Positions 1 through 6,540 of a stretch of 13,949 bases of DNA are shown one piece after another (positions within the stretch are counted from its first letter, which is position 1; each line of letters begins with the position of its first letter). Below the pieces are notes generated by a model. The model saw nothing but the letters and a program-made list of their open reading frames with translations, ran no database searches and had not been told where the DNA came from. The translations under genes were made by a program, and so were the position numbers. Origin of the DNA: Candidatus Poribacteria bacterium (GTDB lineage: Bacteria; Poribacteria; WGA-4E; GCA-2687025). The stretch covers positions 1-13,949 of the forward strand of contig NYZG01000338.1 in NCBI GenBank assembly GCA_002687025.1. Direction: 5' to 3'.

Positions 1-441
1 AAGGTCACCGACACTCGCGACGACGCGACGCTGCATACGGTCAACGGGACGCTGACGTTCGTGACCGACGAGAGTGTCTCCGGCGGCGTCCACGGCAAGA
101 CCGTGAACGGCGACATCATCGTCCGCGCCCCGGGTCTCGGGGACCACAGCGCGCTCGATACGGTGAACGGCAGCATCGAGGTGACGGCGGGGACGCGCTT
201 CGGCGGCGGCCTGAACGCGAAGACGCTCAACGGGAACGTCAACCTGACAGTCCCCGGCGACGCGGCGTTCGCTTTGCACGGCAAGGTGGGCATGCACGGG
301 TCGATACGCACGGCCTGGGGACGTCCCGAGGGGAAGCGACGCATGTTCGGATCGTCGTATGAGACCGTGGTGAACGGCGGAGGCGACGACGTGCGTCTCG
401 AGACGTTCAACGGCGCCGTCGAGGTCGATACGGCGAACTGA
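1..441 (+). CDS. DUF4097-type putative adhesin / beta-solenoid protein (C-terminal part)
   Basis: The reading frame is open from the first base, so the gene starts left of the window; 146 residues are visible. Four T-x-N-G turns (N at visible residues 15, 36, 56 and 77) recur every 20-21 residues, each followed by short alternating hydrophobic residues. Two weaker copies follow at 125 and 137. This is the pattern of the DUF4097/DUF4098 'putative adhesin' families, which fold as a right-handed beta-solenoid and are usually exported or membrane-anchored. No catalytic residues are apparent and the true function of the family is poorly known. It ends near its last rung (ETFNGAVEV), as is usual for the family. 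The next gene is convergent, with a hairpin in between. The family call is fairly secure; adhesion as a role is only the family label. Confidence 0.75.
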   Translation, partial: KVTDTRDDATLHTVNGTLTFVTDESVSGGVHGKTVNGDIIVRAPGLGDHSALDTVNGSIEVTAGTRFGGGLNAKTLNGNVNLTVPGDAAFALHGKVGMHGSIRTAWGRPEGKRRMFGSSYETVVNGGGDDVRLETFNGAVEVDTAN

Positions 442-460
442 CGCGTCGCCACGAACATCG

Positions 461-497
461 GACGGGGTCAGGGCGTTGCCAGCGCTCTGACCCCGTC
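461..497. terminator. Hairpin between convergent genes, possible bidirectional terminator
   Basis: Arms 461-475 (GACGGGGTCAGGGCG) and 483-497 pair over 15 bp with a single G-U wobble around the 7-base loop TTGCCAG. It sits 19 bases past the stop of the rightward DUF4097 gene and 22 bases past the stop of the leftward nucleotidyltransferase gene, where a shared terminator would be expected. No T-run follows either arm, so classic intrinsic termination is uncertain. Confidence 0.5.
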
Positions 498-519
498 TGC
501 GTGCCCATCACACCGAGCG

Positions 520-1239
520 CTACTCCCCAGACCCATGGGGTCGACCGGCAGCTACGTCCTGATCGTCGACCCGACGTAGGAGATCGCGCGCGACCGTCTC
601 CGTCAGGTCGACGATGGGCAAGCATTCGCCGTCGAACCCGCCTGCGAGCATCTGTCGATACGTGTCGACAAGCGCCTGCGCGTCTGGCGAGAACGCAACG
701 TCGTGAAGCGTTGCGAGGTCCCTGGGGTACTCGCCGAGCCGGGCGTAGCCTTCGTAGCGGAGCGCCCACATCAGCGGCTTCAGCACCCAGGCGCGGAGTT
801 TCCCGGCGGCGAGGGCGGCTTCGGGTTCTCGCGCTGTCATGTAGTGCCGACAGCTCATCAGCACTTCGGCGCCGATGCGCGCGGCTGCGCCTCGGACGTC
901 GTCGTCAGTCAGAGGCGGCAGGGAGAGCTCGCCGTGAAGCACGATGCCGTCGAGGTGGAACTGCGCTGGCTCGAACGCGCCCCGGAACATCCGCATCTCA
1001 ACCGTCGAGGCGCACTGGACGTTGAGTTCGCAGTGGGAGGGTATCGACGCGATGATGCACGCGACGCGCTGAAGGTCGTGCGGCGATACTTCGTCGAGGA
1101 GCAGGAGCACGTCGATGTCGCTGGAGGCGTGGGCGTCGCCCCTCGCGTGACTGCCACCCAGCAGCAGGCACTCCACGCGATGGCCGAACGCCGCGACGGC
1201 GACTTCCCTGAACTGTGCGACGGCGTCCGGTAGACGCAT
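520..1239 (-). CDS. Nucleotidyltransferase-domain protein (pol beta / KNTase-like superfamily)
   Basis: The 239-residue product has the nucleotidyltransferase signature near its N-terminus: G29-S30-H-A-R-G followed by S-D41-I-D43. The GS loop binds the nucleotide triphosphate and the two aspartates hold the metal. The third carboxylate is not obvious; E71 in the next strand (CELNVQ) is a candidate. The rest (about residues 95-230) is mostly helical and may bind the acceptor, which cannot be told from sequence; aminoglycoside-modifying, antitoxin-like and other uses of this fold are all possible. There is no adjacent HEPN partner gene to suggest a toxin-antitoxin pair. The ATG start is preceded by GAGGAG six bases upstream. 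It lies 48 bases downstream of the dehydrogenase gene and is probably last in that leftward transcript. Confidence 0.75.
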   Translation of the reverse strand: MRLPDAVAQFREVAVAAFGHRVECLLLGGSHARGDAHASSDIDVLLLLDEVSPHDLQRVACIIASIPSHCELNVQCASTVEMRMFRGAFEPAQFHLDGIVLHGELSLPPLTDDDVRGAAARIGAEVLMSCRHYMTAREPEAALAAGKLRAWVLKPLMWALRYEGYARLGEYPRDLATLHDVAFSPDAQALVDTYRQMLAGGFDGECLPIVDLTETVARDLLRRVDDQDVAAGRPHGSGE

Positions 1240-1287
1240 CGCGGGCTCCTCAATGCCTGCGGCGGGCTCAACAGGGCTGCGGACGTG

Positions 1288-2325
1288 TCAACCTGGCGGC
1301 GTCACGCCGAGCTTCGCCGCCGCCTCCCCTAGTTGACGCCAGACGGCATCCGGGACATCTATGCCCGACGCGAGCTTCTCAGCACGGCTCCGCTGTTCCG
1401 GCTCGCCCGGCGCGAGGACTTCGTCGAAGCCTTCCGCGGGCGGGTTGTCAATGATCCCGTCGAGGAAGGAGCGGGCGTTCCGCGAGTATTCGTCCGCTGG
1501 GCGGAAGGCGCCCACATCGATCGCGGCGAGGAACACGCCGCGCATACGGTTGCGGTCGGGGTAGAAGTCCCCGGTCAGGCCGCCGAGGAGGCACGTAGCC
1601 AACGACAGCGCATACCCCTTGTGGCCGCCGAAGATCACGGACTGGCCGGCATCGAACCAGTCGTCGGGGTCGACGCTCGGGCGGTGATGCTTGTCGACGA
1701 TGGCTCCGGGCGGCAACTCGCGGTTTTCCTCGCGCGCTACGCGTATCTTGCCGTTGGCGACGACGGTAGTGGCGAAGTCGGAGACGAACGGCGTGTCGTC
1801 GCCCGTGGGCGCGCCTATGGTGAACGGGTTCGTGAGTAGCGCGGGTTCCGTGCCGCCGAAGGGAGCAGCGGGGCCGACGCCGCGGCCGCCCTCCCCAAGC
1901 GTGATGACACCGATACACCCCGCCTCGGCCGCCTGCTCGACGTACTGCCCGAGCCGCCCGATGTGCGAGTAGTTGCGCAGGCTGACGCACGCGATCCCCG
2001 TCTCCCTGGCCTTCTCGATCGCGAGTCGCATGCTCCATTGCGCCGCGTAGTGTCCCCAGCCGCGATTCGCGTCGACGGAGGCGGCTCCCGACTTCTCGTC
2101 GAGTATCTTGGGGCGCGCGTCGGGGACCATGTGCCCCCGCTCGATCGCGGGCATGTAGCCGATGATGCGGAACACCCCGTGCGACGGATGACCGGCGAGA
2201 TCGGCGTTTATCACGATCCCCGCCACGCACTCCGCGATGTCGGGAGGCGTGCCGGCCGCCAGGAACAACTCCTCGGCGAACGTCCTAAGCGCGTCGGCGG
2301 CCACTCGGTGGTAGGCGTCAGGCAT
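1288..2325 (-). CDS. Ldh_2 family malate/L-lactate (2-oxoacid) dehydrogenase
   Basis: The 345-residue product matches the length and motif order of the NAD(P)-dependent Ldh_2 family (malate, L-lactate, sulfolactate, ureidoglycolate and 2,3-diketogulonate reductases; distinct from the classical Rossmann LDH/MDH). Visible landmarks are the N-terminal helical segment with ADLAGHPSHGVFR (H49), the RNYSHIGRLG motif holding the probable catalytic H121, N166-P167 in the cofactor-binding part, and GGHKGYAL near residue 235. The enzymes are cytosolic and reversibly reduce a 2-oxoacid to the L-2-hydroxyacid; the substrate here cannot be assigned from sequence. The start is ATG with only a weak Shine-Dalgarno (GAGG, further away than usual). 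It lies 180 bases downstream of the permease pair on the same strand, so it may have its own promoter, and 48 bases ahead of the nucleotidyltransferase. Confidence 0.88.
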   Translation of the reverse strand: MPDAYHRVAADALRTFAEELFLAAGTPPDIAECVAGIVINADLAGHPSHGVFRIIGYMPAIERGHMVPDARPKILDEKSGAASVDANRGWGHYAAQWSMRLAIEKARETGIACVSLRNYSHIGRLGQYVEQAAEAGCIGVITLGEGGRGVGPAAPFGGTEPALLTNPFTIGAPTGDDTPFVSDFATTVVANGKIRVAREENRELPPGAIVDKHHRPSVDPDDWFDAGQSVIFGGHKGYALSLATCLLGGLTGDFYPDRNRMRGVFLAAIDVGAFRPADEYSRNARSFLDGIIDNPPAEGFDEVLAPGEPEQRSRAEKLASGIDVPDAVWRQLGEAAAKLGVTPPG

Positions 2326-2505
2326 GCGGTCTCGGGCCTCGCGGTAGCTGTGTGAGGAGGCGCGGGCCGATTGTGGCAGGGAGGCCGGTCGGCGGCAAGA
2401 CGGGCCTATGCGTAGGGCGCCGCCGACCGGCGCCGGCAGGCGGACGCCATCTCTGGCCTGTCTGCGAAGAGCAGAGAATCCAACGCATACACCGAGGAGG
2501 CCGCA

Positions 2506-3894
2506 CTAGTGATTTGAGCGCAGCCCGTCGATCGGGGAGAGGCGCGCGGCACAGCTCGCGGGGTAGGCGCCGGCGACGATCCCGACGAGTAACGCCGCGC
2601 CAACGGCCACCAGGATCGACGAGGGCGATACCACGGATGGCCACGGGGCGTCGGTCTTGATGTAATGCCGGACGGCGCGCGCCGCAAGGCGGCCCAGCCC
2701 GACTCCCGCGGCGGCTCCCAAGACGCCTCCTCCCAGGCTCAGCACGGAGGCCTCTATGAGGAACTGGAAGAGCAGGTCACGGTGCTTGGCTCCCATCGCC
2801 TTGCGCAGGCCGATCTCGTGGACACGCTCCGCGACGGAGACGAGCATGATGTTCATGATGCCGATTCCCGACACCACCAGGGCGATCGCGGCGACGGATC
2901 CCATCACAAGCTTGAGGGTGGCTCCAAGTCGCGCCGCGGTGGCGAGTTCCTTCGTGGCGGCCCAGTAGTGCAGGGCGTCCACGTCCTCATGTCGGCGCGC
3001 AAGGACCGACCTGATCTCTGCGAGCGTATCCCCGACCTCGTCCGCGTGCGCGACGCGAGCCCTGATGCGGACGACCTCCGTGTCGCCTTCGATGCGCTTG
3101 TGGAAGGTGGTTAGAGGGAGGATGATCCGGCCGTTCCACGCTTCCGTGCTGGAGCCCGCCGCCCTCGCCTCCATGACGCCCACGACGGAGAGGCGGAGGC
3201 TGCCCTGTCGGGTCCCTCGGGAGTGCCGCGCGCGGATCTCGCCGCCGACCGGGTCGAGGCCGCCGAACAGATCCTCGGCAAGACCTGCGCCGAGGACCGC
3301 TACCTTGGCCGAATGCTCGACCTCCTGTTCCGAAAACAGCCTGCCGTTGGCGACGCGCCAGTTATAGACCCGGTCGTACCCGGCGGTGGCGCCGATCATC
3401 GGCGCCTCCTTCGCCCTATCTCCGTGCTGCGTCAGCATTCCTCGCCGGCTTTCGTCCTCGGCGCATACGACGGTCGCCCGGGTGAGCATCATGTTGAGGT
3501 TCTCGTAGTCGCGGTATTCGAGCCGCTTGCCGCGGTTGCGACTCGCCCGTCCGCGAATGCGTTTGGTGACCGTCGTGCCGGCCTGTCGACGCCATTCGTC
3601 GCGGACGATCTCGATGATGCCGGTCCCGCCCGTCGCGGCCACCTCGTCGAGCACGATCACGCGCGTGCCGTCGCCGACGGATATGACAGCGACCACCGCG
3701 GCCACGCCGGTAATGACGCCGATCAGGGTGAGAGTCGTGCGTAGTGGATGCCTTAGTAGGCTTGCGAGTCCTACCCGCACCGCGTCGCGGCCGGCTCCCG
3801 CCAGCAGCACGTAGGCGGCGGGCGCGGCAAGCGTGAGACCGAGGCCGCAGTACAGGATCGTCGGGGCCGCGTCCGTCAGAAGGCGTAGGTCCAC
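2506..3894 (-). CDS. ABC transporter permease, MacB/FtsX type, with extra N-terminal membrane segment
   Basis: The 462-residue protein has the MacB layout: a membrane span at about 50-73 (TLIGVITGVAAVVAVISVG), a large extracytoplasmic MacB_PCD-like domain (about 75-310), then three C-terminal FtsX-type spans with the conserved GIGIMNIMLVSVAERVHEIG and LRKAMGAK segments, ending in AYPA...AARLSPIDGLR. Such permeases pair with an ATPase to export peptides or lipoproteins, or to transmit force to envelope proteins. Unlike its neighbour it has an additional hydrophobic stretch at residues 12-33 ahead of the canonical first span. If inserted, this would place the N-terminus outside; it could also be a signal-like segment. 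The start is GTG with a strong GGAGGTGA Shine-Dalgarno. It begins 18 bases after the other permease, so the two are co-transcribed and probably form a heterodimer. No ATPase is present nearby. Confidence 0.88.
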   Translation of the reverse strand: MDLRLLTDAAPTILYCGLGLTLAAPAAYVLLAGAGRDAVRVGLASLLRHPLRTTLTLIGVITGVAAVVAVISVGDGTRVIVLDEVAATGGTGIIEIVRDEWRRQAGTTVTKRIRGRASRNRGKRLEYRDYENLNMMLTRATVVCAEDESRRGMLTQHGDRAKEAPMIGATAGYDRVYNWRVANGRLFSEQEVEHSAKVAVLGAGLAEDLFGGLDPVGGEIRARHSRGTRQGSLRLSVVGVMEARAAGSSTEAWNGRIILPLTTFHKRIEGDTEVVRIRARVAHADEVGDTLAEIRSVLARRHEDVDALHYWAATKELATAARLGATLKLVMGSVAAIALVVSGIGIMNIMLVSVAERVHEIGLRKAMGAKHRDLLFQFLIEASVLSLGGGVLGAAAGVGLGRLAARAVRHYIKTDAPWPSVVSPSSILVAVGAALLVGIVAGAYPASCAARLSPIDGLRSNH

Positions 3895-3912
3895 GCGTCA
3901 CCTCCGGGCGCG

Positions 3913-5226
3913 CTAGGCGCGCCGTAACGCCTCTATTGGCGTCAGCTTCGCCGCCCTCGTCGCGGGGTACAGACCGAAGAAGAGACCGACGCCCAGCGAG
4001 ACCGCCATGGAGATGCAACCCCACGGCAGCGACACGCTGAACGGCCATGTAAGCCCAGAGCCATCGAAGCCGAGCGGCGGCCCGAGGGACGCGCCGATCC
4101 GGGGATCCGAGATCGCGCGCGCGAACACCCACGCGAACCCCACGCCGAGGGCGACGCCCGCCACGCCACCCGTGAGGCAGACTGCCAGCGCTTCCGCAAG
4201 GAACTGTGTGAAGATGTCGCGCGGACGCGCGCCGACCGCCCGCCTCAGGCCGATCTCCTTCGTACGCTCCGTCACGGATATCAACATCATGTTCATGGCG
4301 CCCACGCCACCTACGAAGAGTGAAACCGCCGCGATGGAACCCAGCACCGCCCTGAGCAGCGAGCTCACCCCGGTCACGAATTCCACATTGCGCGCGCCGG
4401 GGCGCCAGGTGCGGCACATATCCGGGTCGCCGTGCCGCCGGGCCATCAGGCTTTTGACCTCGGCAATGGCGTCGGGGACCTTCTCCGGGCTTACCGCGTG
4501 CACGCTGAGAACATCGACCCACTTCTCGCCGTGGAGCCGCTGCTGCGTCGTCCGCAAAGGAATGTAGACCGCGTCGTCCCAACTGACGCCGAATAGGATG
4601 CTCCTTCCGCGGCGTTGCATCACGCCGACGACCCTCAACCGCTCGCCGGCGACGCTGATCTCTTGCCCAACGGCGTCCTCGTCGCCGAACAGGTCCGACG
4701 CTACCGAGGCGCCCATCGCAACCACCTTGCTCATATCGAGATCATCGGTGGCGTCAATGAATCGCCCTCGTTCGGCTCGCCAGTTCAGGCCTTCGAGCCA
4801 CTCGTGGGTGACGCCGTGATAGCCTGCGCGCACCTCGGAGGCGTCCATGCCCGAGCCGGCCGTTATGCGCACGCCTCCCCACCTGGTCCACCGGGGCCGC
4901 ACGATCTCGACCGAGGGACACTCTCGCTCGATCGCCAGCAGATCCTGGTAAGTCAGGTGTTCCGGGCTCGTGCTGCGCTGCCACCGGCCGTTTCTGGTGA
5001 CCCACGGCGTGCGCCACATGTCGAACACGTTGCCGCCGCCCTGGAACGTCTCGAGGTCCGCGACGATGATCTGTGTCGCGCCGTCGCTGATCGAGACCAT
5101 GGCGAGCACGGCGGCGATGCCGATCGCTACACCCAGCAATGTGAGGGCAGTGCGCAGCCTGTTCCTCAGCAAAGCACGGAAGGCCTGGGAGATGACCTCG
5201 AAGGTTGTCACGGCGTGGGTCTCCAT
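3913..5226 (-). CDS. ABC transporter permease, MacB/FtsX type
   Basis: The 437-residue protein has a first membrane span at about 24-47 (RTALTLLGVAIGIAAVLAMV), an extracytoplasmic MacB_PCD-like domain to about residue 295, and three C-terminal FtsX spans with VGGVGAMNMMLISVTERTKEIG, LRRAVGAR and the terminal YPATRAAKLTPIEALRRA. These are the signatures of MacB-type permeases. The ATG at 5226 has no clear ribosome-binding site. A GTG five codons later (5209-5211) has GGAG nine bases upstream and would give a product beginning TTFEVISQAF, so the true start may be there. It is first in the leftward group and is followed 18 bases later by a second, diverged permease. Neither an ATPase nor an MFP adaptor is encoded beside it, so the partner must come from elsewhere. 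The substrate is unknown. Confidence 0.88.
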   Translation of the reverse strand: METHAVTTFEVISQAFRALLRNRLRTALTLLGVAIGIAAVLAMVSISDGATQIIVADLETFQGGGNVFDMWRTPWVTRNGRWQRSTSPEHLTYQDLLAIERECPSVEIVRPRWTRWGGVRITAGSGMDASEVRAGYHGVTHEWLEGLNWRAERGRFIDATDDLDMSKVVAMGASVASDLFGDEDAVGQEISVAGERLRVVGVMQRRGRSILFGVSWDDAVYIPLRTTQQRLHGEKWVDVLSVHAVSPEKVPDAIAEVKSLMARRHGDPDMCRTWRPGARNVEFVTGVSSLLRAVLGSIAAVSLFVGGVGAMNMMLISVTERTKEIGLRRAVGARPRDIFTQFLAEALAVCLTGGVAGVALGVGFAWVFARAISDPRIGASLGPPLGFDGSGLTWPFSVSLPWGCISMAVSLGVGLFFGLYPATRAAKLTPIEALRRA

Positions 5227-5268
5227 CCGCGCACACGGCGGGAAAGAGGTCGGCTTCTAGCTGTGGGC

Positions 5269-5280
5269 CGTGTCGACACG
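5269..5280. promoter_or_regulatory. 12-bp perfect palindrome upstream of the permease genes
   Basis: CGTGTCGACACG reads identically on both strands and ends 42 bases upstream of the leftward permease start. On the leftward strand it contains TCGACA, five of six matches to a -35 hexamer, but no acceptable -10 lies at the right distance. An operator for a dimeric regulator is possible; chance occurrence in GC-rich DNA is also possible. Confidence 0.25.
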
Positions 5281-5444
5281 ACGAGGGACCCGATCCGGGC
5301 GCTCTCCGGCCCTTGGGCGCCTCGAACGCGCTGACGGGCCGCGTGCGTGGCAACAGATGTCGCCCTCCGTCTCGCGACCGACCACAGCGCCTTCTCGGTT
5401 CATCGGGAGGGCGGCGGGGCCCACCGCACGCCCGCTCGGTGGAA

Positions 5445-5458
5445 CGTCCGAACGGACG
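5445..5458. promoter_or_regulatory. Short inverted repeat, operator-like
   Basis: CGTCCG and CGGACG are perfect inverted 6-mers separated by AA, in the middle of the divergent intergenic region. The 6-2-6 geometry fits a small dimeric DNA-binding protein, but no promoter is visible next to it, so the assignment is weak. Confidence 0.2.
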
Positions 5459-5717
5459 AAACCGGTCGGTGTTTCTTGTATGAGCGAGTGTCACGGGGAG
5501 GGAGGCGCGCCGCAGGGCCGGCGTCGTGGCCGACGGCGAACCGGCGGCGCTGCGGCCGTTCCGCCATGGCATTGCCGCCCCTGGGATGTCAGAACGCCGT
5601 GCGCCGCCAGGGCGACTGTCTTGGCGGAATCCGCTTCGGCTCGCAAGTGGGAGCGCTGACTGGAGGGCTGCCGCGCTCCTCCGAAAGCCGCGTATGACAG
5701 TCCGCCGCTCACAGCCA

Positions 5718-5746
5718 TTGCCGCCCTTCCATGCGCGTGCTACGCT
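5718..5746 (+). promoter_or_regulatory. Weak sigma70-like promoter candidate for the DUF167-led operon
   Basis: TTGCCG (5718-5723, four of six to TTGACA) and TACGCT (5741-5746, three of six to TATAAT) are separated by exactly 17 bases. The pair lies 32 bases ahead of the ATG at 5779. The position is right, but the -10 is poor and the consensus in this organism is unknown. Confidence 0.3.
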
Positions 5747-5778
5747 ACCGTCATCGCCCTCTCAAGTGAGTTCGACCC

Positions 5779-6003
5779 ATGCCTCGCGTGACCGTCTCCG
5801 TCATCCCGAAGGCCTCCCGGCAGTTGGTCGAGTGGCTGTCCGACACGGAGGCGAAGGTCTGGGTGCACGCGGCGCCCGAGAAGGGCAAGGCGAACAAGGC
5901 GGTGCGGCAGGCGTTGGCGAAAGACCTGAGCATACGGGCGTCCCAAGTGCGGATCGTGTCCGGCGAGACATCGCGCAAGAAGATCGTCGACATATCGGCG
6001 TGA
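5779..6003 (+). CDS. DUF167 / YggU family protein
   Basis: This 74-residue protein is the size of the small, widespread DUF167 (YggU) family. It shows the family pattern: PKA near the N-terminus (residues 10-12), V-H-A-A-P-E-K-G-K-A-N-K-A (about 29-41), a helix LAKDLSI, and the closing VSGETSRKKIVDI. The fold is a compact alpha/beta domain and no biochemical function is established. The ATG has only a weak Shine-Dalgarno (AGTGAG). It is the first gene of the rightward row and is followed 36 bases later by the HEAT-repeat gene. Association of DUF167 genes with unrelated housekeeping genes is common, so the neighbours say little about its role. Confidence 0.9.
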   Translation: MPRVTVSVIPKASRQLVEWLSDTEAKVWVHAAPEKGKANKAVRQALAKDLSIRASQVRIVSGETSRKKIVDISA

Positions 6004-6039
6004 CCCGTGTTCGGCCCGGCGTGTGGAAGGAATAGCGAC

Positions 6040-6537
6040 ATGGCGAAGGTGAAGTCGTCGGACGACCTGGAAATGCGGCTCGTCGAACTGCGTGACCCCG
6101 ACTGGAACGTCCGGCACGTGGCTGCCCGCGCGCTTGTCGAGTTGGGCGACTCGGCCTCGGAGTCGTTGATCCTACTCCTTGAGGAAGACGACACCTACCT
6201 CCGCGGCGCGGCGGCGAAGTGCCTCGGAGAGATCGGCGGGGCCGCCGCGGTGAAGCCACTTATCGCCCTGTTCGAGGACGAGAACGGCGCCGTGCGCCAG
6301 GAAGCCGTTCGCGCCCTGGGTCACATCGGCGTGGACGCTGTCAAGCCGCTGCTCGATAAGCTCAAGGATCCATCGCCGGCTTTCCAGCGTTGCGTCGTAC
6401 AGGCGCTCAAAGAGATACGCGACCCCGGCGTCAGCGACGCGCTGAAGTCGCTCGCAGGCGACATGGACATCCCCGCCGCGTTGCGTTGGGAAGCCAAGCT
6501 CGCGGTAAACCGCTTGCGCGAACAGCCGCAGCGGTAA
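6040..6537 (+). CDS. HEAT-repeat protein
   Basis: The 165-residue product is almost entirely HEAT/PBS-lyase-like repeats of about 30 residues. Each is a pair of helices with a D-x-x-x-x-V-R-x-x-A-A-x-A-L-x-x-[IL]-G motif: DPDWNVRHVAARALVELG (about 19-36), DTYLRGAAAKCLGEIG (about 51-66), NGAVRQEAVRALGHIG (about 82-97), then two more degenerate copies ending at RWEAKLAVNRLRE. Such proteins are binding scaffolds; some act in phycobilin attachment, but here that is only a fold relation. There is no signal peptide, so it is probably cytosolic. An upstream in-frame GTG (6007) exists, but the ATG at 6040 with GGAAGG ten bases ahead gives a cleaner N-terminus. It ends three bases before the next ATG, so the two genes are likely translationally coupled. 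Confidence 0.88.
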   Translation: MAKVKSSDDLEMRLVELRDPDWNVRHVAARALVELGDSASESLILLLEEDDTYLRGAAAKCLGEIGGAAAVKPLIALFEDENGAVRQEAVRALGHIGVDAVKPLLDKLKDPSPAFQRCVVQALKEIRDPGVSDALKSLAGDMDIPAALRWEAKLAVNRLREQPQR

Positions 6538-6540
6538 CCG

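Larger units (their letters stand above)
5227..5778. other. 552-base divergent intergenic region without a convincing gene
   Basis: This gap separates the leftward permease block from the rightward DUF167-led row, so it should hold promoters for both. The open frames in it give arginine-, proline- and glycine-rich translations with no family resemblance. The only one with a passable ribosome-binding site (leftward, 5718 to 5491) is low-complexity. Two short palindromes (5269-5280 and 5445-5458) and a weak rightward promoter candidate (5718-5746) are the only structured elements seen. No tRNA or other RNA gene was recognised. Confidence 0.6.

Noticed and set aside
3416..4582. 388-codon leftward frame overlapping both permeases
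   Set aside because: It is an alternate frame of the same strand, very rich in arginine, and both permease frames are well supported by conserved motifs.
5491..5718. 75-codon leftward frame with a passable ribosome-binding site
   Set aside because: The translation is low-complexity (arginine, proline, alanine) and matches no family I recognise; not enough to call a gene.
6007..6039. GTG at 6007 as start of the HEAT-repeat gene
   Set aside because: The added 11 residues do not resemble a HEAT repeat; the ATG at 6040 has the better ribosome-binding site.
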